64,000 bases of DNA, from assembly GCA_037179335.1 (NCBI GenBank), contig JAKZHN010000055.1, positions 62,001 through 126,000 on the forward strand, given 5' to 3'. This DNA comes from Cyclaneusma minus (Eukaryota; Ascomycota; Leotiomycetes; Marthamycetales; Marthamycetaceae). Below, piece after piece: positions 11,618-25,400 of the stretch. The notes beneath the pieces are model-generated. The model saw only the letters and a program-made list of their open reading frames with translations. It had not been told where the DNA came from and ran no database searches. How positions within the stretch are numbered: position 1 is the first letter of the stretch; the number at the start of each line of letters is the position of its first letter. The translations under genes were made by a program, and so were the position numbers.

Positions 11618-13823
11618 TTTTACCCAATATATATATAATAAGGTTTTTATTTAGATTTCTAATTTCTTTATAAAAAATTTCTTTTTATTTATTTTATCAA
11701 ATACTATTTTATATAACTTAATATTATATTCCCAATTTTTATATATAAAATATTCTATATATAATAATTTCTTAGTTATTATATCTAAAATATAGAGTAT
11801 TATATTTAATTGTTTTAATTTATCCAGCTTGTTTTAAGCGATAATTCTATATTTAATTTAGTATTTATAAATAAAACTGGTTTTAGCTTAATTATAGTAT
11901 TTATTGTCTGTTTATTTAAGCCAAGATATATTTAAAAACAAATTATATAAATATACAAATATCTTATATATTTTAATATTTTGATGTTTTTTATTACCTT
12001 TATTATTAGGGATTTTAATAAAAAATTTATAATACTATTTAACTTTTATTTTATTTTTATTAAAAAAGCGAATTTATAAATATTATATATATATATCAAC
12101 CTATTCTTATTTTTTTATAAATATTAATAATATAAAATTTCTATTGAATCTATTATTAATAAAGACAAAAGCGGGGACTATATTTTAAATAGTAATTGCA
12201 ATTAAGCAACTAATTATTATATATTTTTATTTCATAGAAAAGTCGTTAAATTAAATAGTTATTAATAATCGGTTTTTTTTTAATTATTATATTTATATTT
12301 GTAATTTATAAAATTAGGGGTTTTATTTATATCTTTTATAAAAAAACCTTAGTTATACCCATTTTAATTATAATTACCACGATTTTAATTATAATCAAAA
12401 CCATTTCTATATAATTGGTCTTTTTTTTCTTTATAGCTATTAAAGCTATTACCGTTTAAAATATATGCTTTATTACCAAATTATTTATATTTATGGGTTT
12501 TATATCTAGGCCTTTAGCAATTCTAATACACTTTCTCTTTATAAATATAATTAGATAGATTATAATTATTAAAACTATAATTAAGGTATAAAAGAAACTG
12601 GTATTAATTTTAATTATACTATTGGTCTTTATTTCGATAATAGCCGTTTTTTTTATAATTAAGCTAATATTAAATTTCTATATTATAATTTAAAATATTA
12701 TATAAATTCTGTAATTTATTATAATTGTTATAACGCTTTTTTAAATTATATCTATTAAACATATTATTAGTTTTAAATTAAAACTCGGGCTTATCTTTAT
12801 ATTTAATATTCTTAGCTATATTAAATATATATTATATATTAGTTTATAATTAGTTGTTTAATTAAAAAATAAAATCTTATTTAATATTATTATAAAATTT
12901 AGAAAGAAATTAATTATTAAAAAATATAAAAAATATATTTTTTACATACGAAAATAAGATCTTTATTTTATAATAGAACTTTTTAACCGTTTTTTAAGCC
13001 TTTTTGGCAAATTGGTTTAATATATATTATATATATTATTGTTTTATATTAATTATATCTAGTATTAAGTTTTTAAATTCTTTTTATAAAACCTTTTCTA
13101 ATTTATAATTTATTTAATAATGCTACTATATAATATATATACGGTTTTTAAATACAATTAAAATATAATAAATACGGATTATATTGTCTTTTACAAAAAG
13201 GTTTAAAATTATATATTAAAATAATTTTATAGGCAATTAAACTATTTATAATATATATATATATTATATATATAGTATATTTTAATATTTAGTATATAGA
13301 AATCCCTAAATATATAAGACCTTTTAGTAATTAATTGCTTATTATTAAAGTTTAAATTAGGCGGATTGTATTTATAAATAAAGGTTGCGACTTTGGCTTA
13401 TAATTTCGCAATTGTTTTTTGGCTTCAAGTTTTTAAATAATTCATTAAATAGCTATAAATTTATTAGGGTTTAAATTTGTTTAGCCTTAAATTAAGTTAG
13501 AAATAGAAGCTTGATTAACTTTAACTTTATATAATATATTCGCGCCTTTAATTCAAACGCCTTAATTATTAATAATAATAGCGCTTTTAATAATACTATT
13601 AATAGGTGTATTATTGCCTTTATTAAGCGCGGTTTTCTCAATTAATATACGGGTTTTATTAGCACTGTTATTAATATTAAGCTTTTTTAAGATTAAATAA
13701 AATCGATTTTTAAAACTTTTAATAGGACTTTTAAAAATAAGATTATTACCGGATTTATAGCTGGTAAATTAAATAGTTATTATTTTACCAAATTATCGCC
13801 TTTTAAAATAAAAGCGGCTATTT

Positions 13824-14049
13824 TATTATAATAGTTAAAAATAAATTGGTAAATAAAGGTATATTATATATATTCCTTAATTATAAAAAATAGCTATTGC
13901 CTTTTTTAAATAAAAATGGCAGCACCTAAGTATAATATATTAAGAGCCTTATTTAGCTTTCTTAATAAGCAACGCTCGTCCCTTATACACCTCTAGCGCA
14001 TATGCCTTGTGGGGTACCCGCAGGGCGCCCTCCTCGGCCCCGTGTGATA
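13824..14049 (-). repeat. 5' LTR of the second Gypsy element
   Basis: 226 bp, partner of 6156-6381. Its right part is GC-rich and little mutated (GGGGTACCCGCAGGGCGCCC near 14011), while its left part is fully converted to AT. Its right end abuts, within five bases, the start of the inverted-repeat element at 14052. Confidence 0.88.
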
Positions 14050-14051
14050 TA

Positions 14052-15916
14052 TTTAAAACGGCAAATACCTAAAATAACCCTGTTATTATAATTTTGGAAT
14101 TAAAATAACCCGAAATTTCGATTTATAATTAAATTGCGAAAAATTGAGTTTTTCAATTGCCTTTTTTTAATATATTATATATTAACTTAATTTCAATAAA
14201 TATGCAAAAAGAATTATAATTTTACTACTAGTTTAAATTATTATTAAATTTTCAAAGATTAGGGTCATAGCCTAACCCCAAATATCGGAAATATTAAAAA
14301 TCATTATTTTCCAAGCAAAATAAAATATAAAGAAATAGACTTTTTATAAAAGTTTCTTAAAAAGGCCCTAGTAAAATTGGCTGAAATTTAATAATTTTAA
14401 AAAAGAAAAAATCTTGGCAAAATTATAGCATTGCAAAATAAAGGCAAATATATTATTCAAATCACCCAGGTATTATTATTTAGCATATTCCCAAAATAAC
14501 CCCTATATTTAAAAGAAGTATAGCGCCACCACTCTTAAAAATAATTAAAATCTGATTTTTAATAATTAATTTTTTTAATGGATTTTACAATAGAATATAT
14601 TGATTTAATTATTTTCATCACTTTAAAAGTGCTTTTTTATAGCATGGTTAAAAAGGCTATAAAAGCTTAATTTTGTTAAAACTACACTACTTTTAAAAAT
14701 AATTGAATTCTGATTTTTAAAAATTGATTTTCTCAATTAGTTTAGCTATTATAACCGCTTAAATAATTAATTTTATTGCGTTATAAATAACTATTTTAAT
14801 ATTGGCTGGAAGCGTTAAGCCAAAGCAAATTTAATTTTGCTAAAACTCCATTACTTTTAAAAATAATTGAATTCTGATTTTTGAAAATCAATTTTATCAA
14901 TTAATTTAGCTATTATAATCGCTCAAATAATTAAGTTTATCGCGTTGTAAATTACTATTCTAATAATTGCTGGGTAGCGCTAAAAACAATCCAGCGCTTC
15001 CCAGCATCCAAGGCTTGCAATTAAATAGCCATTTATAACGCGATAAAACTAATTATTTAAGCGATTATAATAGCTAAATTAATTAAAAAAATCAATTTCC
15101 AAAAATCAAAATTCAATTATTTTTAAAAGTGGTGAAATTATAATAAACTTAGATTTACAATCTGGCTTAGCTCCCAACGCTCCATAACGCTTTTCAGGCA
15201 GGGCAAATTTAATTTTGTCGAAATTCTATTAATTTCCAAAATAATTAAATTCTAGTTTTTAATAATTAATTTTCTCAATTAATTTGATTATTTAAATCGC
15301 TCAAATAATTAATTATATCGCGTTATAAATATAAGTAGCCACCAAATTTCCCAAAGCTTGCAATTAAATAACAATTCACAAAGCGATAAAAGTAATTAAA
15401 TTAATGCATTTTATGGTAAATTCAATTAAAAAATCATTTATTAAAAGTTAGAATTCAATTATTTTTCAAATTGGTGGCGTCATAATTGATTTAAATCCAG
15501 GCTTTAAAGCCCAAAATTTTGATAACAGCTTTTTTGCAATTAATTTCCTCGCTTAAAAAGCGATGGTAAAAAAATTTAAAATGTCCCGCCATTTTTGAAT
15601 TTATATTAAAAAACAGAATTTAATTAATTTCAATATTAATAGCGCTATTGAAGTGTTATTTAAATTCCTTTTCGGGATTAAGCTTTAACCCCGAAAATCA
15701 AGGTCCTAGTTTCGTTATTTTTTATAAATATCAGCTTTTAAAAAGAAAAAAGATTTTTATAAAAAAGTAGGCCATGAACTTTTTTAAAAAAACTCTATTT
15801 AAAAACACTTCATATAGCGTTTATTTTAAATGTTGGAAGTAAATCCTCGATTTCAAGGTCATTTTAATTCCAAAATCATGATCATAGGGTTATTTTAGGT
15901 ATTTGCCGTATTTAAA
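14052..15916. mobile_element. 1.9-kb terminal-inverted-repeat element with internal alternating repeats
   Basis: The left end (ACGGCAAATACC, then TAAAATAACCC and TTTTGGAATTAAAAT, about 14058-14106) recurs as its reverse complement at about 15862-15912, giving inverted repeats of about 50-60 bp. The interior has no recognisable protein. From about 14680 to 15490 it consists of copies of a 130-160-bp unit in alternating orientations. The Gypsy target duplication at 14050-14054 overlaps the first bases, so that retrotransposon landed right at the edge of this element. No clean target duplication is visible. The superfamily is unknown and it is likely non-autonomous. Confidence 0.7.
14680..15490. 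repeat. Array of 130-160-bp repeats in alternating orientation
   Basis: Units share the words TTGAATTCTGATTTTT, then CTCAATTA-TTTAG, then AAATAATTAA-TTTAT and CGCGTT. Plus-oriented copies start near 14685, 14832 and 15205. Minus-oriented copies lie near 15020-15140 and 15365-15475. A weaker, more diverged copy may start near 14530. Neighbouring opposite copies could fold into long hairpins. RIP has made them AT-rich, but the CGCGTT and CGCTC words survive. Confidence 0.7.
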
Positions 15917-16528
15917 ACTATAAGAAATTGAAAGCTTTAATATAAAACATGGCATAATATTATTACCGCTGCAATATTGGAAAACTTTAATAAAAAAATG
16001 AATATAATGCAAGCAATTTTTTTAATACAATACTAAAATTATATAATTAATATATAATTAATTTTATATAAAAAAAACTTATAAAAGCTTAAACCAATAA
16101 AGTTTTTTATTTCAAAAGTACTATAATATTTAAATAAATAATTCTTTTACTGCTTATTCAAAATGCTTTTGCTAATATACCTTTTTTAAAAAAAATAAAA
16201 AAGCTTATTATATTTTAAAAAATTGGATTAATACCAGTATTGCAAGTTTATATATAATTTGGCAGTATATAAAATTTATTATAAATATTTAATTTGCTAA
16301 TATTATAATAAAGCATTATATATTTTTATATATTAAAATTACATTCACTATTTAAATCAATTAATAATTTTATACCCGTTTTTTTAATAAAGCTTTTTAA
16401 AAAGCTATAATAATCATACAAAATCAATAAAACCTTTCCAAATATCCTCCCCCTTTTGCAAATCCAATTTACCGGAAGCCTATTAAACGTTATTTTAATC
16501 CAATATACAATAATATATTTACAGCAAT
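15917..16528. other. AT-rich spacer, nothing recognised
   Basis: AT-rich DNA between two transposable elements. I see no gene, repeat pair or RNA gene. Near 16440-16500 the sequence is slightly GC-richer but without recognisable content. Confidence 0.6.
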
Positions 16529-16714
16529 TATCACGATCTGGATTTCCTCGTCGGGCTGGGCCGAGTAAAAAACGCTGTTAATAATTGTTTATTGCTATAA
16601 AAAAGGAAAACAAATCTAAAAAGCTTTGGAAATTATATACAAATAGGACCGGGGCTATAGTCGGTCCGGCTATATATTTGCAAAATAAAGAATATGCGGC
16701 CCAAAGCTGTTATA
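16529..16714 (-). repeat. 3' LTR of the nested-host Gypsy element
   Basis: 186 bp, aligned with 32274-32459 with differences that are nearly all C/T or G/A. It keeps a GC-rich CGTCGGGCTGGGCCGAG stretch that the partner has lost. Confidence 0.88.
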
Positions 16715-19264
16715 ATATCCCCTCCGGCTAAAAGGCCTATTCGCAGGCCTTTTTTGTTTTTGTGTTTCTTAATTTATTTAAATTGAAACTATTTAAAGAA
16801 TATCCGCTTTTGATAAATTTACTGCTTTACGTTTTATTTTTAACGCCCTATTATATGCTTTTTATTTATCCAATTTTTTTTTGGAAACTCTAATTTTAAA
16901 AAATTAGCATTATAAGATTTTATAAATTTTATAGGCGCGTATTTAAAATTTTTGTATAAATACCATTTAATATTGAAATTATATTATAATTCCCAATTTA
17001 CTCAATAATAAAATTTTTATTTTAATAGCTGAAAATTCAAAATTTTAAAAACTTTCTATTTTTCATAATTGTTAATTTTTGCTAATAGCTTGGATTTTAT
17101 GATTTATTTAAAAACAGATTTAATTTAGCTAATTATAGCTTGCTAAAATAAAAACTTAAATATATTTAAACGCTTTTAAATAAATTAAAACAAAACGCTT
17201 CTCTTTTTTTTAGCGAATTTTTAAGATTCTGCCATTTTATTTGCTAGCTTTCAGCTAAATTATAAAGCTTTTTAATATTTAATTATATTATAAATATAAT
17301 TCCCAATATCGAAGTTAATAGTTTAATAATATTTATTTGCTTAAATTATTTATAGTTATTAAACAATTTTTATAGCAATTCAAGCTATTTTTTAATAATA
17401 TTAAATATAGAATTATTATTTAATTGCATTATTCCAATTTAACGCTTATATAAGTTTTTTTTTAAGTTTTCCAATTAAAATTTATATATAATTTATATTT
17501 CAATTCTATTTCAATTAATTTTATACCAATTAAGTTTTGCAATAGCGCTGCAATTGCCGCATTTATAAAAGGCTATTATTTTGGCCAATTATTTTAAAAC
17601 CAATTAATTAAAAAAATAAATTTCAAATTCAAAATAGCATTTTCAATTTTGATTTAGCCGTCGATTTGCAATTAGTAAGCAAATAAAAAATAAACCGCTA
17701 TGCCAAATATTTTTATAAATTCTTTTTGGAAATTAAAAATAAATTACAACTTTTAATTTAATGTAATAGTTTTGAAAGCTTTATAAATGCAATATATTAT
17801 AATATAAAAAATCTCTATTATTGTTTTTGCATTTACTATTTAAAAATAAAATCTTATAAATACTTTTTTGCTACATTGGTAAATTATAATTATAATTATA
17901 TTATAGCCTTTTTTGCTTTTAAATATATAATAAAAATCAATTCTTATATATTCCCAAAATCAATTTAAAATTTGCAATAAACTTGATAGGCCCGCGTTTT
18001 ATTTTAAAATATTTTAACTTTTGTATAAAACTTTTAATTTTTAATATAGCAATTAATATTTTTTAACTATTTTTATTATTAATAGCGCTTTTGAATTAGC
18101 TTGAGAATTTTTATAAGGCCAAAATAAATTATTTAAATATTTCGATATATTTTCGCTATTAATTTAATTTGCAAAATATTAATTAAAAGAATTGTAATTT
18201 TTTTTTATATAGTATTAGATTATTTTATATGCTAAAAATTGCAAAGTTTATTAATTTCAAAAATTCTATTACTTTTTCGGCTATTTAGCAATATCTTTTA
18301 AAACAAAAATTATTTGCTTATTTACTAATTTAAAATAGTTTTTTGATTAATTTAATTTGTAATAATTTAATTGGCGCTAAATTAAAAAAAAAGGACTTGC
18401 ATTTAGCTATAAATTATTAATAATTTCGGAATTTAAATACTCTTTTAGTAATATTATATATATACAATTCGAGATGTTTATAGCGGTAATTTGATTTATA
18501 TTCTGCTTTTATTAAATTAAAGAATTGGCTTTATTTAAAAATCCTGGTTTATATTTAATATAAAAATAATATTTGCTAAAGATTTCCCATTATTATATTT
18601 GCCAAATATTAAAAGCTTTTAATATTATAAACCATTTCAAAATTTTATAATTGCTAATTTTTTAAATTTTTTAAAAAGCTTCTAGCAAATAAATTCTCTA
18701 ATATATAAAAAATAAAATAATAGCTAGCAGTTTTTTATTATAAATTCCGTGATTTATTTAATATTTATCTATAATTCTTTAAAAAAGAATTAAAAATTAA
18801 AATCCGTTAGGGTATTTTTAACAAAATACTCCTTTAATAACCTTATTTAACGCATAGATTTTTAGCTTGCATTTATAGCTAAAACTATAGCTAGCAAAAA
18901 TCAATATTAATAATAGGGCTTTTTTAAGCTTATTAAATGCTTTTTAATATTTATTTGTGTATTTTTATATATAGCCTTTATAAATTAAATAATTTAAAGG
19001 CCATGCCAATTAATTATAGTTTTTAATAAAAATCCAATAAAAATTACAAAACCTTAAGAATAACTGAATTCTTTTAACTTATTTCTTTTTCGGTTGCTGC
19101 TAATTTTTAATAGCCGCTATTTTTTTCAAATTGATATAAATTTTATTTAAAAAAATAATATAATTTAAATATTCAATTTCTATTATAAAATATTTGCATT
19201 TTTTAATATCGGCTTATAATTCCGCAGCTTTTAATTTATGCAATATTTTTAAAATATATTTTTT

Positions 19265-19520
19265 ATATCAAACGAAATTTATACTATAAATAAAAATATT
19301 ATTAATAAAAGCTATATAAATATTATTTAATAAATTAAATAAGAAATTATTAATATATTGCTAAAAAAAAGCCGGTTTATTAATTAATTCAAATAGCAAT
19401 ATTTTATACCAATACATTCTATATTTAATATAAGAAATCATATATTTTTAACTAGCAGCATTTATACAAATTTAATAAAAGATTTATCGAATATTAATTT
19501 TAATAAAATATTTAGCTTTG
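19265..19520 (-). pseudogene. Gypsy reverse transcriptase relic
   Basis: Minus-strand reading gives KYFIKINIR, then YMISYIKYRMYWYKILLFELINKP, FFQQYINNFLF and AFINNIFIYS. These are consecutive Gypsy RT palm blocks, with the active-site YLDD/FIDD changed to INN (near 19295-19312). Stops and one or two frame changes interrupt it. Confidence 0.85.
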
Positions 19521-21769
19521 CTAAGCCTAAATAAAAAGAATTGATAATTTTATTAAACTTTTGATAATTTATATAAAAGTATAATTCTTTTTTAGATTTT
19601 TTGATAAAAAATACCAATATAGCAAATAATTAAAATATTAACTTAATAAACTTTTTGGCTAAATTATTTTATAAATACTTTTGGACTAATTTCAATTAGG
19701 GTTTTGGTATAATATAAAATAATAAATAAATTAATTCGCTTTTCGGTTTTTTTAATTTAATTTTTGCATTATACAATTCTTAATTTAATAATTAATTTAA
19801 AATTTGCTTGGAAAAAATATATATTGCTTTATTTAACTTTAAAAAAAGCTTTTTTCGAAATATTATATTATTATTAATTTTTAACTTTTTCAGCAATTTT
19901 TTGGCTTTTAATTTTTTATTAATTTTATACGAAGAACAAATAAAAGCAATAGCATTTTTCTTTTTTTCAAATTATTTAAATTCCATTATGTGCTATTTAT
20001 CAAAATTATATATATATTTAAAATAGAAATATTTTTAAACCCAATTTTTAAAATGTTTTTAAATTTGATTTTCGCCCGTTTTTCTAGCGTTAAAATTCCA
20101 TTTAAGAAAACAATATATAGGCCAATTTTTAATTTATTTTTTAAAAAGCTTTGCGGATTGCAATTTAATATATAAAAATAGCTTTTAAAATCTATTATAA
20201 TACGCTATGCTATATTATAGCAATTGGCGCATTTTGCATTATAGCGACCAATTTACCTAATATGCTATATTAAAGCGCTTTTATTTTTCTGGGCTATTTT
20301 AATTTCCTATTTAATTTTCTTTAAATTTTCAATTTTAAAAAAGCCTTTAATTTTAAAGGCTAATAGCTATAAATTGCTTTATTTTTAAAATACGCTGGGC
20401 AGTATAAATAATAATAATAAAACTCTAGCAATATTTAAATTTTTTCTTGCTATTTAAAGCCCAATAAAAGTTTATGCAATTCAAAATTGGTAATTAAATA
20501 AACAATATGTGAAAATTTGCAATTATTAAATATTAAATTTAAAAAAATAGGAAATTCCTTATTGCTATTATAATCCTAAATAAAAATGGCTTTATTTAGG
20601 GATCAAATAAAACGCGTAAAAATAAATAAATAATTAATTATATTGGTATTTATAAAGCATAGCATTTAAGCTTTGCTATTAATAAAAGCATTAAATTAAA
20701 TTTATAATTTATAATTTTCTAATATATATAAAATTATAAGTTCCTTGCCGCTAATAATATTATTAAAATTTATAAACACAATATTTATAAAACATTTAGC
20801 AATAATGCTTAAAAAAAACTTTCCTTAAATAATATTATTTTCCAACTTGGAATTGAATACGTTTCCTTGTCTTTTGCCCATTTAAACCTGGCCTATTTTA
20901 TTTTTATTCTTTTTCTTTTCATCAAAATCTTATTATTAAAATAATTCTATTTTATATAGCCAATTTTATAATATTTAAAATAAATTCTTTTAAAGCAATT
21001 AATACTTATTTTGTTTTTAGCGCTAGAGTTTTGCATATTTTTATATTTTTGGCGCGCTTAGTGGTCATTGCTATTATCGCTATTATTAAAATTGCTTTCG
21101 CTATTAGCATTACTATTGCCATTGCTATTATTGTTTTTTATCCGTATTTATTATTGCTATAATCGAGTTTTGAATTATTTAAAAACCGCCATATTTTATT
21201 TTTGATAGCAATGGTTTAAATTGCATTATGATATAAAATACGCGCTTTTTTAAGAAACTAGCAAAAATAAATTGTCAAAGCAATAATAGCTATTAAATTA
21301 AATAAAAGACAATTAAATAAATTAATTAAAATATTGAAATTTGGTATACCTTTTAATTAAATATTGCAATGTAAATTAAAATAAAAAAGATTAAATTTTT
21401 TATTGTCTTTTATCATATAACCAATATAATAATAATAAATGTTAAATTTTTTAATTGGCAAATTAAAAACGGCTTGCAAAAAATTGTAATTTTTCTTTTT
21501 AAAAATAAATAAACTTTTAACGCTAGGAATATATTTTGATTATAATGTATAATTGGCTTTTTCTTTAATACAATTAATAATATAAGCAAATTTAAATTAA
21601 AAATTAAAAACATAATTACAATTAATAGCAAATTTGTTTTTAATAGCAATATATTAAAATTATTATTTAATTTATTAAAATTAGAGTTTTTTTTTTAAAA
21701 AAAAAGCATTGCAAAATAAATTTTGTAAAAGCTAAGCAAATTTATTATTATAAAGCATATTAACACTAT

Positions 21770-21925
21770 TGCCAATATTGCCCGCGGCAAAATTAAAAGC
21801 ATTGCTATTAAAAAGTCCGCTAGCGCTAATGCCAATATTGAATTTATTACCAAATCCAAAAACAACTCCGTTAAAACTTATATTTGGCATTTGCATTCAA
21901 TTGCTAAAAGCCGAAAAAAAAAGCA
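21770..21925 (-). other. Possible gag N-terminal relic, Asn/Gly/Phe-rich
   Basis: The minus strand reads open from about 21890 down to 21770 as an Asn-, Gly- and Phe-rich peptide (for example VVFGFGNKFNIG, then FNSNAFNFAAGN). A further Asn-Ser repeat frame lies at 21050-21130. The position, upstream of RT on the minus strand of the host Gypsy element, suits the gag start. There is no recognised domain, so this is only a compositional call. Confidence 0.3.
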
Positions 21926-22248
21926 AAACTAATAGAATTTCTACATCTGCAACCCCATTTCCTGTCGCCGACTTGTCACCGACATAGCGACACAGCGACG
22001 CATGTCCATGCTCGCGACACCTGCGGCTGTCGCGCGACAAATCAGCGATAAGTCGCGCGACAAGTCAGCGACAGCCCAGCAATAGCCATTTGGAAGTACC
22101 TCTATTTGTGCTCCATTTGCAGCCGAGGGAAGCCGGAGTGCAGCGCTATAGCCATTTTGTCCAAGTCCAGGACAGCCGAGGTAAAAACTCTGCAGCCTTG
22201 GCAACCCCAACCCCAACCCACACCCGTTCCGGGTCTCCGGCACTTCCG

Positions 22249-22409
22249 TGAGAGACACCTCAGGCAGGGTGGCCCGTGCGCGAGGCTAGCAAGTACGTAC
22301 TTAGGACCGAAGACCGGAGTAGATCCTGGCTTCTCACGCATTATATAACCAATAATAAAATACCCATTTATTTATATCTTTATTTAATTGCTATATTAAT
22401 AGCTTTTTA
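22249..22409 (+). repeat. 5' LTR of the Copia-type element
   Basis: 161 bp. This copy is almost unmutated (starts TGAGAGACACC, includes GGTGGCCCGTGCGCGAGG), whereas its partner at 31071-31231 is strongly AT-converted. It sits within the GC-rich island of the inverted-repeat element. Confidence 0.78.
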
Positions 22410-25400
22410 ATTAGTGGTCATTACAAGGGTATAGCAGGAGCTTCGGCCTTTAAAAAATAATTTAATCACCTTTTTTTAATTTCTTTTTAAAATTTCCGCA
22501 AATTGTTTTTAAAATCAATATTAATACCAGGCTTTTTAAATTCGATTAATTGATTTTAAAATTAAATTATTTAGGCTTTCGAAAATTATATTAAGCGAAA
22601 TATAAAACCAGCAAATTGCAACGACAGCCGAATAAAAATTTAAAAAAAAGTTTTAAAAAAGTTAATTAAGCAATTTAATATTTATTTTTTAAATTAGAAT
22701 AAAAATTAGTAGCTAATTTATTTTCTATATATTACTTATAAATAAATAATTTTTGCTGCTTTTTAAATCGCTTATTTAAATACAAATGTTTTTATATATT
22801 ATTAAATAAGCGGATTATTATATAAATTGAAAAATAAAAAAAAAGCCCTTTTCGAAAGCAAAAATGCCGTACCGCGGTATTTGGAAAAGATATTTTTAAA
22901 ATATAATAGCAGCTTTTATAAAAGATATACACTAGCTATAATCATTCTAAGGCTGCTTTCCAAATATAAATAATATTGAAATAAAAAGGAATTTTCCGGG
23001 ACGAGATTTTATTATTTATAATAATACCCAGCTATATAAAATAATATTTCCCTTTATTTTACCTTTTTTTAAAAAAATTTATTTGCTAATTAAGCAACTA
23101 TTAACTAAAGCCCTTTCAATTATTAATTAAACTTAATAGCCGTGTTAAATATATTATTAATTATTTTATATTATAAAAATATATTTTTATACCCTGAATT
23201 ATTTATTTCGACGCTATTGCTCCCAAACAAATAATAGTTTTTGGCTATATTAATTATAAATAAAAATATACGTCTTTTAAAAAAAGAATATTTCCCAAAA
23301 CGCTTATTTTTATTTATCCAATATTGACTTTATTTAAAAAATATCCTTCCCTTTATTTATTTAATCTTTTATATTTTTAATAAAAATATATTGCCTATAA
23401 AATAACCTATATCATAATAGCGCCAAAATTCCTACCGGACTTTGATAAGCCGCTGCTATTTTAACCATTGGCAATTATATTAACTATTAAATTATTATTG
23501 CTTTATTTATTATTATTGCTTTAATTGCAATTTTCAGCGCTTTTATTATAAAGAAATAGCAATAGTATTTAGGATATTTTTACAATATTCTTTTTATTTA
23601 TATAATTGCTAATAAATTTAAATTATTAAATTAAAAACGTTTTACTTTAAAAAGCTATATTAATTTTTTAATTTGTATTTGCGAAAAATACAAACGCGGC
23701 TATTATATTTAAATTCCAATTATTTATAATAATTTAAAAAACGAAATCTATTGCAATTATAAATTAGTTTTTTATAAAAGCATTTCGAAAAAAGAACTTT
23801 AAAAAACTAGCAAATATTTGAATTTTAATTAAAATAATATAAATAATAGCTAGCTTTGAAGATTTGCTAAAAAAACCGCTATTCTAACTAGTAAAATAAA
23901 TGCAGCTAGAATAGAATATAAAAAATAAACTAAAATATGAATTTTAAAGGCTAAATTAGCTTTTTTAAGCAATATATTGTTAAAAAAGCCAGTAATTATA
24001 TAAATATTTTGTTAAAAAGATACCGAAAATTTTCTACTAGATTATTAGAAAACTTATCGACCCGTTATCAATTTAAAACCAAATAAAAAATGCTTAGCAA
24101 ATTTAAAAAAATATAAAATATTGTTAATTTGTAATAAGGTAAAAATAAAATTATTAGTAAATATATTAAATATATAAGCTACATTTTCCAATATATTAAA
24201 GCCGAGTATATTTTTGCGTTTATTAAGCAATCTTTATAAAAGCTTAGAATTAATAATTTGCAATATATGGTTAAAAGCGTTATTATATATTATTTGAAAG
24301 ATTATTAATTTTTTAAATAGGTTGCTAATATTATCCAATAAATAAATAAAGAAAAGAGAAATTAATTAACTAATTAAAAAAAGCTATTACTAGTAAATAA
24401 ATAAAAATAATAGAAAAATATATTGCTATACATAAGAATTTCCAAATGTAAATAGGATATTAGAAAAGCGTTTTTAACATTAGAAAATTATTTACAATTT
24501 AAATCCTAAATATAAAAAGCGCTTTGGCCAGTTTAAAAAGCTCGTTATAAAATTAGCTAAATCCAATATTTAGGTATTTTTAAGTAATGGATATTAATTA
24601 TTTATATTTATTTTATTTTAAATAGGCTATAATAATAAATATTATTATTAAAATCTTGATTAGTAGCAGGCTAATTGGGAATATAATAATAAATATTTTA
24701 ATAAATATAGAAACAGTAATACAAATGCTATTGGGAATGCTAATACCCGATTTTAAGAAACAATAATTGCAATATAGAACAATTAATTTGCTATATATTA
24801 TAATTGTGGTAAAAAAGGCTATATAATTTTTGTTTATATAAAAACCCAATATATTTAAAAATGGAAATTTATTTTTATAGGCCGTGATAAAAAAGCAATT
24901 TAATAAGCTATTAAAAATAAGAATTATAATAATATATAGTTTTAATAGGCTATTGAAGCGGCCTATGTTAATATTGCTATTAATATAATTAATTTTGTAA
25001 AAGTTTACCAGGAATTAATTATAAGTTTTATTATATATTAATTAAATAAAAATATATAAATCGATGAATAAAATTTATTGTACTGTTAATTGATTTTAAA
25101 TTATTCTAATTAAATATTAAAAAGTTTTATAAAATCCAAATTGTATTAAACAGCTTAATCAAGCTAATAATAATTAATCATAATATTATTATTGCCGAAT
25201 TTAAAAAAACGAATTCAATTCAAGGGCAATGCTAATTTAAATATTAATATGCTTAAAAACTCTAATTAGTTTAATTTAATATAAAATAATAATAAATATA
25301 AAACCTACAAACTATGAAAAATTAAAAAAAAAAACAATAAGCTGCTTTATTAAATTCTAAACGAATTAAAGAAATAATTAATAAACCATTTCATAATATT

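Larger units (their letters stand above)
6156..14049 (-). mobile_element. Complete RIP-degraded Gypsy LTR retrotransposon
   Basis: Two direct repeats of exactly 226 bp (6156-6381 and 13824-14049) bound the element. The first begins TGTTACAGTGG and the second TATTATAATAG, which differ only by C/T and G/A changes. The flanking 5-mers TATCT (6151-6155) and TATTT (14050-14054) also differ by a single C/T, so they are a target duplication altered by RIP. Reverse transcriptase and integrase are readable on the minus strand. A polypurine tract on the minus strand (read as CTCTTTTTTTAT at about 6386-6398) abuts the left LTR, which is therefore the 3' LTR. No intact frame remains. Confidence 0.9.

Noticed and set aside
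19808..20175. Leu/Ile/Phe-rich frames in AT-rich DNA as membrane proteins
   Set aside because: They arise from T-rich sequence inside a decayed Gypsy element whose real coding strand is the opposite one.
21941..22348. Overlapping GC-rich open frames at 21.9-22.35 kb as genes
   Set aside because: They lie within a TA-flanked inverted-repeat element and an LTR. The frames are open on both strands because of composition.
24613..24849. Ile-rich minus-strand 78-codon frame as a membrane protein
   Set aside because: AT-driven frame inside the Copia-type element, with no start context or family features.
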